Positions 50,173 to 58,794 of a stretch of DNA of 64,000 bases are shown here, piece by piece (position 1 is the first letter of the stretch; each line of letters opens with the position of its first letter). This DNA is from Halanaeroarchaeum sp. HSR-CO (GTDB lineage: Archaea; Halobacteriota; Halobacteria; Halobacteriales; Halobacteriaceae): positions 372,001-436,000 of the forward strand of contig NZ_CP087724.1 of the NCBI RefSeq assembly GCF_024972755.1, written 5' to 3'. A program made the position numbers and the translations under genes. The notes under the pieces are model-generated. The model saw nothing but the letters and a program-made list of their open reading frames with translations, made no database searches and was not told where the DNA came from.

Positions 50173-51069
50173 ATGGAACTCGGCGTCATCGGACTCGGAC
50201 GCATGGGACGTATCGTGGTCGACCGAACGCTCGACGCCGGTCACGACGTCGTCGCCTTCGACATCGACGAGGAAGCAGTGGCGGCGGCCGCGGAGGCGGG
50301 TGCCACCCCGGCCGAATCGATACCCGACGTAGCCGCCCAATTGGGCGAGGACCGCCGCATCTGGCTCATGGTGCCGGCGGGAGACCCCGTCGACGCGGCT
50401 CTCGCGGAACTCGAACCTCACCTCGACGAGGGCGACGTGGTCGTCGACGGTGGGAACTCCTATTTCAAGGACTCCGTCCGTCGGGCCGAGGAGACCGACG
50501 TCGCGTACCTCGACTGTGGGACGAGCGGGGGTCCCGCCGGCGCGGCTCTCGGGTTCTCGCTCATGGTCGGCGGGCCCGAGTGGGCCTACGAGGAACTGGT
50601 CCCCGTCTTCGACGCGGTGGCCACCGGCCCCGACGGGCACGCACGCATGGGGCCCACCGGATCGGGTCACTACGTGAAGATGGTCCACAACGGGGTCGAG
50701 TACGCGCTGATGCAGGCCTACGGCGAGGGCTTCGAGTTGCTCGCCAATGGCCGGTACGACCTGGATCTGGAGACCGTCTCACGGACCTGGAACAACGGCG
50801 CGGTGATCCGCTCGTGGCTGCTCGAACTCGCCGAGGAGTCGTTCCGCGAGGAGGGCAACGACCTCGGTGACGTCGCCGACCACGTCGCCGGCGGGTCCAC
50901 GGGCACCTGGACGGTACAGGAGTCCCTCGAACAGGAGGTCCCCCTTCCGCTCATCTACCAGGCGCTCGCCGAGCGCTTTGGCTCCCGCGATGCGGCACGC
51001 TTCTCGCGGCGCCTGGCCAACCGCCTCCGGTACGGGTTCGGTCGCCACGAAGTCGTCCGAGAGGACTGA
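50173..51069 (+). CDS. gnd: 6-phosphogluconate dehydrogenase, short (decarboxylating) type
   Basis: 298 residues from the ATG at 50173. It oxidises and decarboxylates 6-phosphogluconate to ribulose-5-phosphate. The dinucleotide loop is LGVIGLGRMGRIVVDRTLDA, and the Asp at the end of strand 2 (VVAFDID) points to NAD rather than NADP. VVDGGNSYFKDS, LDCGTSGGPAGA and SGHYVKMVHNGVEY contain the substrate-binding Ser/Gly and the catalytic Lys-Asn pair (K-x-x-x-N). The short form lacks the C-terminal domain of the E. coli enzyme, as in archaea and some bacteria. Stands alone. Confidence 0.92.
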   Translation: MELGVIGLGRMGRIVVDRTLDAGHDVVAFDIDEEAVAAAAEAGATPAESIPDVAAQLGEDRRIWLMVPAGDPVDAALAELEPHLDEGDVVVDGGNSYFKDSVRRAEETDVAYLDCGTSGGPAGAALGFSLMVGGPEWAYEELVPVFDAVATGPDGHARMGPTGSGHYVKMVHNGVEYALMQAYGEGFELLANGRYDLDLETVSRTWNNGAVIRSWLLELAEESFREEGNDLGDVADHVAGGSTGTWTVQESLEQEVPLPLIYQALAERFGSRDAARFSRRLANRLRYGFGRHEVVRED

Positions 51070-51222
51070 AAACCGCCGCAGACGCCGATTGACCCGCCGG
51101 TACCGCCAGGTATTTAGCGTCACCTAATTTCAATCCTGGTAACGCAGTATGAACGGACACCGACCCCGGCGAGGGTCCACGGGTATCGCGGATTCCCGGG
51201 TCGTGGAGCGGAACCCATTTGT

Positions 51223-51238
51223 TTTAGGCGGGCCTAAA
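51223..51238. promoter_or_regulatory. DtxR/SirR-like operator
   Basis: tttaggc-gg-gcctaaa, a perfect 7-2-7 inverted repeat resembling the TTAGG...CCTAA core bound by DtxR-family metal-dependent repressors. It lies 10 nt before a leader ORF (ATG 51248) and about 93 nt before the iron-type ABC ATPase start. Confidence 0.6.
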
Positions 51239-51247
51239 CGAAGCTAC

Positions 51248-51334
51248 ATGCTCTCGGTTATCGGCGTTGTGCCTCCCCGTCGTGCCGGTCGGTCTATCGA
51301 CGCCGGTCGTCCCGCCCCAGGAGGACTGCTATGA
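51248..51334 (+). CDS. Possible 28-residue leader peptide coupled to the ABC ATPase
   Basis: ATG 51248 opens MLSVIGVVPPRRAGRSIDAG and eight more residues, ending in a TGA that overlaps the ATG of the ATPase gene (ctatga, 4 nt). A strong Shine-Dalgarno ggagg (51321-51325) sits inside its last codons. This is the geometry of translational coupling. No family match is possible for so short a peptide; it may be coincidental. Confidence 0.3.
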   Translation: MLSVIGVVPPRRAGRSIDAGRPAPGGLL

Positions 51335-52524
51335 CCGTCAATCACGCTGGGACGCCGAGACACGGTGACTTACAGCAGGACCGACGAACCGAGACGAGCC
51401 CGGCCCCCCGGGGTGACCCGGTCCTCGAACTCAGTGGTGTCTCCAAGCAGTTCGGCGAGGAGCGGGCGGTCCGTGACCTCTCGCTCTCGGTCTACGACGG
51501 CGAACTCGTCACGCTCGTCGGCCCCTCCGGGTGTGGCAAGACCACGACGCTGCGGCTCATCGCTGGGCTCGAACGGCCAGACGACGGAACCGTGACCATC
51601 GACGGATCGGTGGTCGCGTCGGGCGAGGGCGCCGGGTTCGTCCCGCCAGAGGAACGTGACGTTGGCGTGGTCTTTCAGGAGTTCGCGCTGTTCCCGCATC
51701 TCAGCGCCGCCGAGAACGTCGCGTTCGGCATCGATGACCTCCCCGAGGACTGTCGCCGGGAGCGTGTTCGGGAGATGCTCGAACTGGTGGGCCTGGCCGA
51801 CCAGGCCGATTCCACGGTGGACGCCCTCTCGGGCGGACAACGACAGCGCATCGCGCTGGCTCGTTCGCTCGTGCCGGAACCGGAGATACTCCTGCTCGAC
51901 GAACCGTTTTCGAACCTCGACGTCGCCCTCCGCGTCGAGATGCGCGAGGAGGTCAGACGGATCCTCGACGAGACCGGCGTCACCGCCATCTCGGTCACCC
52001 ACGACCAGGAGGAGGCGCTGTCCATCAGCGACCGTATCGGCGTCATGACCGACGGGACGCTGGCCCAGGTCGGCCCGCCGGAGCGTGTCTTCCAGCATCC
52101 GGAATCGCGCTTCGCCGCCGAGTTCCTCGGACAGGCGAGTTTCCTCCCGGCGGCGGTCCAAGAGCAGGCGGTCGAGACGGTCATCGGGCAGATCGACCGG
52201 GGACAGGTGACCGGTCTCTCGTCGGCCTACGAGGGCACCGAGGTCGACGTCCTCGTCCGCCCCGACGACGTGGGTGCCCGTCGGGCCGAGGACGAGGGGA
52301 ACGGTGAGGTGGTCTATCGGCGGTATCTCGGCCCGTCGGTCCTCTACCGGGTGGAACTCGACGCCGGCCCGACGGTGGAGACCATCCACAATCACGCGTC
52401 GTCGCTCGCCCTCGGCGAACGTGTCGACGTGTCGGTGACCGCCGACCACGAACTCGCCTGGTTCCCCGCGGATGGGGACGCCGCTCCCGTCTCTTCGGTC
52501 GGCACGTCGTCATCGCAGGGCTGA
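51331..52524 (+). CDS. Iron(III)-type ABC transporter ATP-binding protein
   Basis: 397 residues. An Arg/Thr-rich N-terminal tail precedes the ATPase (about 30-265): Walker A GPSGCGKTT, signature ALSGGQRQRIALARSL, Walker B ILLLDEPFSNLD, switch VTHDQEEAL. A TOBE-type domain (about 300-380) follows, as in FbpC/PotA/MalK proteins. The DtxR-like palindrome upstream makes iron (or manganese) import the best guess. Permease and binding protein are not adjacent, so it is an orphan component. A good Shine-Dalgarno ggagg is 5 nt before the ATG, unusual here, where most genes look leaderless. Confidence 0.85.
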   Translation: MTVNHAGTPRHGDLQQDRRTETSPAPRGDPVLELSGVSKQFGEERAVRDLSLSVYDGELVTLVGPSGCGKTTTLRLIAGLERPDDGTVTIDGSVVASGEGAGFVPPEERDVGVVFQEFALFPHLSAAENVAFGIDDLPEDCRRERVREMLELVGLADQADSTVDALSGGQRQRIALARSLVPEPEILLLDEPFSNLDVALRVEMREEVRRILDETGVTAISVTHDQEEALSISDRIGVMTDGTLAQVGPPERVFQHPESRFAAEFLGQASFLPAAVQEQAVETVIGQIDRGQVTGLSSAYEGTEVDVLVRPDDVGARRAEDEGNGEVVYRRYLGPSVLYRVELDAGPTVETIHNHASSLALGERVDVSVTADHELAWFPADGDAAPVSSVGTSSSQG

Positions 52525-52558
52525 CTGCGGGCGGTGGAAACACTGGCCCGATGGGGGC

Positions 52559-53134
52559 TCAGTCGACCGTCGAGCCATCTGCGAGCCGCTCGGCCGGTTC
52601 GCCGTCGCAGGTTTCCTCGAGGAGCAGACGTGCCACCGCCAGTGCGGCCTCGGGACCCGCGGCGGTGACGACGTCGTCGGCGGGGACGACGGGCTCCTCG
52701 ACGACCGACGCGGCGTGCCTCGCGAGTTCCTCGCGGAACGGTTCCGCGGTCGTCGCCACCCGTTCGGTCAGGAGACCGCCCGCGCCGAGGGCAAGCGCGC
52801 CGGTTCCGATGCCGACGACAGTGGCGCCGGCGTCGGCCAGTTGCCCGAGACGCTCGGGGAGCTCGGTCGGATAGGTGGGCGTCGGGTCGCCGTCCGCCGC
52901 GGACCGTCCTCCCGGGACCACGACGACGTCGGGCGTGCCGATCAGAACGTCGTCGGGGACGAGAACGATCCCGGCGTCTGCGGTGACCCCGTCACTCGGG
53001 ACGAGACTGAACACCGTCGATTCGATCGCACAGCCGTTCCTCGCCGCCGTCGTCAGGGTGTCGTGAACGCCCACGAGCGAGCGGGCGTCGACACCGTCGT
53101 AGGCGAGAATGCCGATTGAACGCGATTCGTTCAT
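52559..53134 (-). CDS. DJ-1/PfpI-family protein lacking the nucleophile Cys
   Basis: 191 residues, a single DJ-1/ThiJ/PfpI fold: SIGILAYDGVDARSLVGVHD (first strand and acidic residue), DVVVVPGGRSAADG, then VVGIGTGALALGAGGLLTER. In active family members the nucleophile elbow reads V-x-x-x-C-T-G/A; here Cys is replaced by Gly (GIGTGAL), so cysteine-dependent chemistry is not expected. It resembles the AraC-associated glutamine-amidotransferase-like sensors rather than a protease or glyoxalase. It is divergent from tusA, with a 159-nt AT-rich interval between their starts. Confidence 0.85.
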   Translation of the reverse strand: MNESRSIGILAYDGVDARSLVGVHDTLTTAARNGCAIESTVFSLVPSDGVTADAGIVLVPDDVLIGTPDVVVVPGGRSAADGDPTPTYPTELPERLGQLADAGATVVGIGTGALALGAGGLLTERVATTAEPFREELARHAASVVEEPVVPADDVVTAAGPEAALAVARLLLEETCDGEPAERLADGSTVD

Positions 53135-53293
53135 GGATGGTGGTAGTAGCGGGGGGCTCTTAATTCGACACGCTGGGCCGGCAAACCAGGATTTATACGT
53201 AAATCTTACGGTTTACGGACGGATTTTCACAATATTGGAAAGGCGAAACATTACAATATCCTCCAGTGCATACGAGATGACAGGAGACAGAAA

Positions 53294-53536
53294 ATGAGTG
53301 AAAGCGAATTCGAAGCCGACGAGACCGTCGACGCACGTGGATCCGCCTGCCCAGGTCCCCTGATGGACCTCATCGGCAAGATCAAGAACGTGGACGAGGG
53401 AACGGTCGTCGAGTTGCTCACGGGCGACGAGGGCTCGAAAAACGACGTCCCCGAGTGGGTCGAGGAGGCCGGTCACGAACTCCTCGGTACCGTCGACGAG
53501 GGCGACTACTACGCCATCTACGTCAAGAAGACGTAA
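53294..53536 (+). CDS. tusA: TusA-family sulfurtransferase
   Basis: 80 residues, a complete TusA/SirA (IF3-C-like) domain. The signature is VDARGSACPGPLMDLIGKIK, with CPGP carrying the persulfide-forming Cys. These small cytoplasmic proteins relay sulfur for tRNA thiolation, molybdenum cofactor synthesis or sulfur metabolism. The upstream 140 nt is AT-rich with caatattg and acaatat elements that resemble the half-sites at the fdh promoter. An inverted repeat follows at 53566-53599. Confidence 0.93.
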   Translation: MSESEFEADETVDARGSACPGPLMDLIGKIKNVDEGTVVELLTGDEGSKNDVPEWVEEAGHELLGTVDEGDYYAIYVKKT

Positions 53537-53565
53537 TCCGTCCGTCCCCACAGATCGGTGCGACT

Positions 53566-53599
53566 GCGACGCGACTGCAACGCGAAGCGGTCGCGTCGC
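53566..53599 (+). terminator. Stem-loop after tusA
   Basis: gcgacgcgac (53566-53575) pairs perfectly with gtcgcgtcgc (53590-53599), a 10-bp stem with a 14-nt loop, 30 nt after the stop. There is no T-run, so it may be a 3'-end stabiliser rather than a terminator. Confidence 0.4.
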
Positions 53600-53933
53600 T
53601 CGGTCTTCTGGATCGTTTCGGTACTGGACAGTGACATCTCATCGACGCCGGGGTTCAGCCGTGAACCTTCCGTGACGACTGGTTGCGGTAATACTTGGTA
53701 GCTTCACCGGGGCCAATGTTGTTCGTTGACACGTAATTGTCCAACACGCGCGATGGCGAACGAGCGGGAGTGCAGGTTCCATACCGGGCAGGCTTCCGCT
53801 CTCGCCACCGATAGAGAGGGTATCGACGGATATCTGCGTTCCGTTACCGGCCACCTGGTATGCGTTCACCTGACAATCGACCCACATCGACGATGCAACA
53901 CGTTCAAAGCGTCGGGAGAACACGGTCCGTACA
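53600..53933. other. Gene-free stretch before the MATE gene
   Basis: About 335 nt in which I see no gene. Open frames on both strands lack haloarchaeal composition and are extensions of, or shadows to, the MATE gene. No repeat or RNA signature was recognised. Confidence 0.5.
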
Positions 53934-55373
53934 GTGACGGAGACGCGTGTCGAGAGCACCATCACCGAGGGTGGGCTCGTCCGCCCGATGCTGGAACTCG
54001 CGTGGCCGATGGTCGTCATCCAGTTGCTGCAGGTCGCGTACAACCTGGCCGACACCTTCTGGCTGGGTCGCCTGTCGGCGAACGCCGTCGGCGCGCTGAG
54101 CCTCGCGTTTCCACTCATCTTCTTGCTCATCTCCGTCGGGGGCGGATTCACGACCGCGGGGAGCATCCTCGTCGCCCAGTACACCGGTGCGGAGAGTGAG
54201 CGATCCGCCGGACTGGTCGCCGGGCAGACCCTCTCGTTCGTGACGTTCCTCGCCATCGTCCTCGGAGTGGTGGGCTACCTCTCGACCGACGCGATGCTCG
54301 GGCTACTCCCGGCCGGCCCGGAGACGGCGGCGAACGTCGTCCCGCTCGCGGCCGATTACATGAAGATCTTCTTCGTCGGCCAGCCGTTCCTCTTCGGCTT
54401 TTTCGTGTTCTCCTCGCTCATGCGTGGGTACGGGAACACCCGCACCCCGATGCGCGTTATGGTGATCAGCGTGGCCATCAACGTGGTCCTCGACCCGTTC
54501 TTGATCTTCGGCTGGTCGGTCTTCCCCGCGATGGGCATCGAAGGGGCCGCCGTCGCGACCATCTTCTCGCGGGGGGTCGCGACCGTCATCGGCGTGTACA
54601 TCCTGTTCCGCTCGGGCGTCGGTCCCGACGTCTCGATACCGGACCTCTCGCCCGACTTCGATCTGATCACCAAGATTGTCCGAATCGGCGTCCCGAGCGC
54701 CACCGAGCAGTCCATGAGCGCCATGGCGATGATCACGCTCACCGCCATGGTCGTCTCCTTCTCCCCGCCAGTCGTCGCCGCCTACGGCCTGGGCAATCGA
54801 CTCATCTCGCTCGTCTTCCTCCCCGCGATGGGACTCGGCCGGGCGACGAACACGATGGTCGGCCAGAACCTGGGCGCGAAGCAGTTCGACCGGGCCGCCA
54901 AGGCGGTACAACTGGCCGCGAGCGCTGCCGCTTTCGTCCTCTTCGTCATCGCCATCGTGGCCGCGCTGTTCCCCGAACCGATCATCGCGGTCTTCATGCG
55001 CGGGGACACCGCCGACGCCATCGAGACCATCGCGCTCGGCGCGGAGTACCTGCGCATCCGGACCACGGAGTTCGTGTTCATCGGCATCCTGCAGGTCTTG
55101 CTCGGCGCATTCCGGGGGTCGGGGAAGACCTCGACCGCGATGGTGCTCTCGGTCGTCGCCCTCTGGATCGGTCGCGTCCCGACGGTCTACGTCCTGGCGT
55201 TCGTGATGGATCTCGGACCGACCGGCATCTGGATCGGGATGGCCCTCGGGAACATCCTCGGGGCCATCGTCGCCGTCGGCTGGTTCATGCGTGGCACGTG
55301 GCGACAGACGGTCATCGAAGAGGACGGTCCTGAGGGGGTCGTCGACGTACTGGACTCCTCGACCGAAGATTAA
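53934..55373 (+). CDS. MATE-family multidrug/cation antiporter
   Basis: 479 residues with a GTG start at 53934 and 12 hydrophobic helices in two six-helix halves. Family landmarks are PMLELAWPMVVIQLLQVAYN, LADTFWLGRLSANAVGALSL (the D-x-x-x-x-G near helix 2) and, in the second half, IGVPSATEQSMSAMAMI and YGLGNRLISLVFLPAMGLGR. MATE proteins export organic cations or drugs using a Na+ or H+ gradient; haloarchaea favour Na+. No ligand can be named. The 3' end overlaps the convergent hydrolase gene by 4 nt. Confidence 0.92.
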   Translation: MTETRVESTITEGGLVRPMLELAWPMVVIQLLQVAYNLADTFWLGRLSANAVGALSLAFPLIFLLISVGGGFTTAGSILVAQYTGAESERSAGLVAGQTLSFVTFLAIVLGVVGYLSTDAMLGLLPAGPETAANVVPLAADYMKIFFVGQPFLFGFFVFSSLMRGYGNTRTPMRVMVISVAINVVLDPFLIFGWSVFPAMGIEGAAVATIFSRGVATVIGVYILFRSGVGPDVSIPDLSPDFDLITKIVRIGVPSATEQSMSAMAMITLTAMVVSFSPPVVAAYGLGNRLISLVFLPAMGLGRATNTMVGQNLGAKQFDRAAKAVQLAASAAAFVLFVIAIVAALFPEPIIAVFMRGDTADAIETIALGAEYLRIRTTEFVFIGILQVLLGAFRGSGKTSTAMVLSVVALWIGRVPTVYVLAFVMDLGPTGIWIGMALGNILGAIVAVGWFMRGTWRQTVIEEDGPEGVVDVLDSSTED

Positions 55374-56299
55374 CCCTCGTACCCCGGCGCCTCGCGAAGC
55401 GCCTTCTCGAGATGGACCCGGTGCCACTCCGACGAGAGCGACCCGGTGACGTGCCCGTAATTCATCGTCACCAGTTCGTCCGGTGCGTAGGCGTCCTTCT
55501 GCACGGCGTACTCGACGATGCGGTCGTGGCGGGCGAGCAACCCCTTGACCTGTGCGTCCGCCCGGTCGAATGCCCCATCGAAGTCCAGAACTGCTTCGAG
55601 TCGATCGGGGCTCTCCCGGGCGTTCGGCGCCGTCATGTGGCGATACGCGGACGATGTGAACACCTCGCCGAGCCGGGCACCGGCGAAGATGGGCGCATAC
55701 CGCTCTGCGGTCCCGTGAACGGCCCGGTGGAGGTTCGTCACCCAACCGCCGAGACTGATACCCGAGACCACCACCGCTGGTGTCCCCATCTCGTGAAGCC
55801 TCGCGACGAGTGCCTCGATGACCGCGGTCGACGACGCCAGTAGCCCCACGAAGTCCGCGAGGTCGCCCATGCGGCGGACGTATTCCCCCGCCGTTCGGTC
55901 GTGGAACGGCGCCCGAACGACCACGACGTTGGCCCGCAGCTCCTCCCCGTCACCGAAGAGACGATCGACGGACGTCCCGCCGAACATCCCTGACGCGAAC
56001 GGGTCTTCGCCGCTCCCGTGGTGGAAGATCACTGTCGGGTGGCCGACGCCCTTCCACTCCTCGAACCGGTACCAGGCCTGGTACTCCCCGGTCGGCGTCT
56101 GGGCGTCGACGGTCTGGATCGTCGCGGCCCCCGTCACCGCCCTGGCCGCGCCGTCGAATTCCATCCCGTCGACGGCCGCATCCGCGGCGGCATCGACGAG
56201 CGGGGGGCTCTCGAGACTGTCCCGAAAGAACCGTTCGTCCCCGAGAAGAGCCCCGGCCAGCCTGACGGTCAGGTCGTCGATTGATCCGTGGACGTTCAT
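55370..56299 (-). CDS. Alpha/beta-hydrolase-fold protein
   Basis: 309 residues, no signal peptide. After a helical N-terminus the core has HPTVIFHHGSGEDPFASGMF (oxyanion-hole HHG-type loop), VVVVRAPFHDRTAGEYVRRM and the nucleophile elbow VVSGISLGGWVTNLH (G-x-S-x-G, Ser about residue 198). Late HVTGSLSSEWHR may hold the catalytic His. It is most likely a carboxylesterase or peptidase-like hydrolase; the substrate is unknown. TATA-like caataaagc (about 56324-56332, minus) is about 28 nt before the ATG. Confidence 0.8.
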   Translation of the reverse strand: MNVHGSIDDLTVRLAGALLGDERFFRDSLESPPLVDAAADAAVDGMEFDGAARAVTGAATIQTVDAQTPTGEYQAWYRFEEWKGVGHPTVIFHHGSGEDPFASGMFGGTSVDRLFGDGEELRANVVVVRAPFHDRTAGEYVRRMGDLADFVGLLASSTAVIEALVARLHEMGTPAVVVSGISLGGWVTNLHRAVHGTAERYAPIFAGARLGEVFTSSAYRHMTAPNARESPDRLEAVLDFDGAFDRADAQVKGLLARHDRIVEYAVQKDAYAPDELVTMNYGHVTGSLSSEWHRVHLEKALREAPGYEG

Positions 56300-56735
56300 C
56301 GTCGGAGGATACGGGGCGGTCCCGCTTTATTGTTGGCACTATGACTCGATAGGCGTTCACGATGCCGGAAAATATTTCAAAATAATGGTCATTTTCCATT
56401 CTACTCTTTTCTTTGATCACTCGTGTCGGCGTGAATGACTACCGATGACCGCCGAGTGTGTTCGGACGATAGCCCAGAATTCGACGTATTCGAGTGGATC
56501 CGTCGGATCGTCTCGGCAGCCCTCGCCTCTATTCGACGTTCAACGAAGCAGACTCGACAGGGTAGATAACTCCTTTCGCTTTGCGTTCACGGCGGACCGC
56601 CCGGAGCACCAGCGGCAGCACAGCGAATTTATCATTGGAAATTGACTATCCTCGATAGCCGATATGTTATCCCGACGGTACCGAACGTTTGCGTCCTCGA
56701 TTCCCGGACCGATGTGTGTACGGTTTCGTCACTCG
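56300..56735. other. AT-rich divergent region between the hydrolase and MaoC genes
   Basis: About 435 nt with no convincing gene. 56367-56373 (ggaaaat) and 56391-56397 (attttcc) form a 7-bp inverted repeat with a 17-nt AT-rich spacer. TATA-like gaatttatca is near 56628 and gttatcc near 56669, both candidates for the plus-strand gene. Confidence 0.45.
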
Positions 56736-57263
56736 ATGTCGTGGGACGTGAGCTACTACCACACGATCGACGTCGGTGACACTCTCGTGACGGCGGGGCG
56801 GACGGTGACCGAGGCGGACGTCGGCTCCTTCGCGGGCGTGAGTGGCGACGACAATCGCCTCCACACGGACGCCACGTCCATGGCCGATTCGACCTTCGGC
56901 GAGCGCATCGCCCTCGGGCCGCTCGTCTTCTCGATGACGACGGGGTTGCCGTGGGGGCGCCGTCCCAGCGAGGAACGCGACGCGATCGTCGCGTTCTACG
57001 GTGTCGACTCGCTCCGATTCACCGGCCATACGTTCGTCGGCAACACCATCCACGTCGAGTCGACGGTCGCTGCGAAGACGCCCGCCGACCGCGAAGACGC
57101 CGCCGGGATCGTTCGATACGAGACCGAGGTCGTCGACCAGGACGACGAGACCGTCCTGTACTGCGATCCGATCGTGCTGTTCGAGTGTGCGTGTCGCGAT
57201 GGGCCGAAGCGGGTACCGTCGCCGTTCCCACATCCGAAACGTCCCCCTTCATTACAGAACTAA
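56736..57263 (+). CDS. MaoC-like hot-dog hydratase
   Basis: 175 residues from the ATG at 56736 (an in-frame ATG at 56712 is possible). The hot-dog domain starts DVGDTLVTAGRTVTEADVGS and has FAGVSGDDNRLHTD, the conserved region that in R-hydratases contains the catalytic Asp/His (hydratase 2 motif), then GERIALGPLVFSM. Such enzymes hydrate trans-2-enoyl-CoA, often for beta-oxidation or PHA synthesis. The C-terminus beyond about residue 150 is Pro/Arg-rich and not conserved. Nearby SDR, acyl-CoA ligase and 3-hydroxyacyl-CoA dehydrogenase suggest acyl-CoA chemistry. Confidence 0.87.
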   Translation: MSWDVSYYHTIDVGDTLVTAGRTVTEADVGSFAGVSGDDNRLHTDATSMADSTFGERIALGPLVFSMTTGLPWGRRPSEERDAIVAFYGVDSLRFTGHTFVGNTIHVESTVAAKTPADREDAAGIVRYETEVVDQDDETVLYCDPIVLFECACRDGPKRVPSPFPHPKRPPSLQN

Positions 57264-57344
57264 CCGTGTAATGGTGGTGGGGTTCGCCAGCGTCGACAGC
57301 CGGTCCGCTACTCGAGTTTCACATAGCGGAACGGACGGCCGACC

Positions 57345-58124
57345 TCAGGATGGAAGTTCTTCCATGACCGACGGAACGCCCTCGGCGGTGATCGTCTCTC
57401 CCACGACGTAGGAGCTGGCGTCGCTCGCGAGGAACTGCGCGATGTCCGCGATCTCCTCGCTCGTTCCGATCTGTCGATCGACGGACGATCTGTCGATAGC
57501 CGAGGCGGAGACCCCCATCTGTGATTCGACGCCTGGCGTGGCGACGAAGCCGGGGGCGATGCAGTTGACCCGGACGTCTGCGTCGGCCCACTCGTTGGCG
57601 AGGGTGGTCGTGAGATTGATGACCCCCGCCTTGGCGGCGGCGTAGTGGCTCATGTAGGGCGCTCCTTGCTGGCCGGCCACGCTCGCCACGTTGATGATTG
57701 CGCCACCGCCGGCGTCCCGCATGTACTCGCCGGCGACCTGGCTGGCGTGGAAGGTCCCGTGGAGGTTGATGTCCACGATGGTCTTCCAGCCGTTCTCGCT
57801 GATGTCCTCGAACGGTGCCATGAAACTCGCACCCGCGTTGTTCACCAGGATATCGAGGCCGCCGAACGCGTCGACGGTCGTCTCGACGAGGGCTTCCACG
57901 GCGGTACGGTCCATGACGTCGCACTCGACCGCGACGGCCTCCCCCGGTCGATCGCTCTCGGCGATGTCCTCGGCCACGGGGTCGACGTTCTCCTGTTCGC
58001 GGGAGCAGACCACGACGTTCGCCCCGTCCGCGGCGAACTGCTCGGCGATGGTCCGTCCGATGCCACTCGACGCACCGGTAACGATGGCGGTGCGGCCTGC
58101 GACTGAGAATTGGTCGGTCGTCAT
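57345..58124 (-). CDS. Short-chain dehydrogenase/reductase
   Basis: 259 residues from the ATG at 58124, of classical SDR length. NAD(P)-binding TGASSGIGRTIAEQF (about 16-30), NNAG in ILVNNAGASFMAPF, the catalytic Ser after VASVAG and the YAAAK active-site Tyr/Lys are all present. VRVNCIAPGFVATPG follows as usual. It is similar to 3-oxoacyl reductase or glucose/alcohol-type SDRs; the substrate cannot be told. It is convergent with the MaoC gene (about 80 nt between stops). Confidence 0.92.
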   Translation of the reverse strand: MTTDQFSVAGRTAIVTGASSGIGRTIAEQFAADGANVVVCSREQENVDPVAEDIAESDRPGEAVAVECDVMDRTAVEALVETTVDAFGGLDILVNNAGASFMAPFEDISENGWKTIVDINLHGTFHASQVAGEYMRDAGGGAIINVASVAGQQGAPYMSHYAAAKAGVINLTTTLANEWADADVRVNCIAPGFVATPGVESQMGVSASAIDRSSVDRQIGTSEEIADIAQFLASDASSYVVGETITAEGVPSVMEELPS

Positions 58125-58233
58125 TGTCGGTGACTGGTGTCGGAACCGTTCGCCCGGGCCCGTGATAAACCTTGACCGGTTGAGGGCCGGCCAGCGGGGC
58201 CAGGCCGACAGGAACGGTTCCACACCCCCGGTG

Positions 58234-58680
58234 TCAGCCGTCGCGGAACAGCCGGGCGTTGGTCATCCCGGTGGCGACGGGGTGGCCCTCGCCGGTCGGC
58301 GTCTCGCTCTCGACAGGGACACGGGTAACGCCAACGTGTCCGCCAGCCCGGATCACCGTGGCGATGCCGATGAGGTCGCCGACACCGGATCCGAGAGAGG
58401 CGACCGAGTTCTGGATGGTGGCGAGGCCGACCGCGTCCGATTTCTCGGACGCCGTCCGGACGGCGAACGCGCTCGCGGTGTCGACGAGGGTGGACGCCAC
58501 GTCGCCGTGGGCCGAGTTGCAGCCGTTCCGGGCGGGGTTCGTAAGCGTTTCGTCATGCGGAACGCACACCGTGACGTCCCGGATCGATAGACTCGCACTC
58601 GACGCCGAGCATGGAGCGGAAGCCGTGCTGGCTGACGAACGATTCGACGGTGCTTCGACGTCGTCGCCACGTTCCGCCAT
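58234..58680 (-). CDS. PaaI-type hot-dog thioesterase with apparent double frameshift
   Basis: 148 codons from the ATG at 58680. The C-terminal two thirds are a PaaI-family thioesterase domain: PHDETLTNPARNGCN, HGDVASTLVDTASAFAVR and VGDLIGIATVIRAGGHVGVT. Residues 11-36 read as Ser/Ala-rich low complexity, unlike the family. In the neighbouring minus-strand frame the same DNA (58574-58654) encodes STVESFVSQHGFRSMLGVEC and ESIDPGR, which is the expected PaaI N-terminus. Two compensating indels thus seem to have scrambled about 27 codons while keeping the frame open. The product may be inactive, or the assembly wrong at two sites. Confidence 0.75.
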   Translation of the reverse strand: MAERGDDVEAPSNRSSASTASAPCSASSASLSIRDVTVCVPHDETLTNPARNGCNSAHGDVASTLVDTASAFAVRTASEKSDAVGLATIQNSVASLGSGVGDLIGIATVIRAGGHVGVTRVPVESETPTGEGHPVATGMTNARLFRDG

Positions 58681-58794
58681 CGTTACTGCCCCGTCGGCCA
58701 CAGTGGGTCTGTCGGCGAAATTTCCGTGGCCGAACGGCTCCGTTCCATCCCCGCGAGCAATGGGGGCCGGAGCAAACGCCCATTCCCGGCCACC

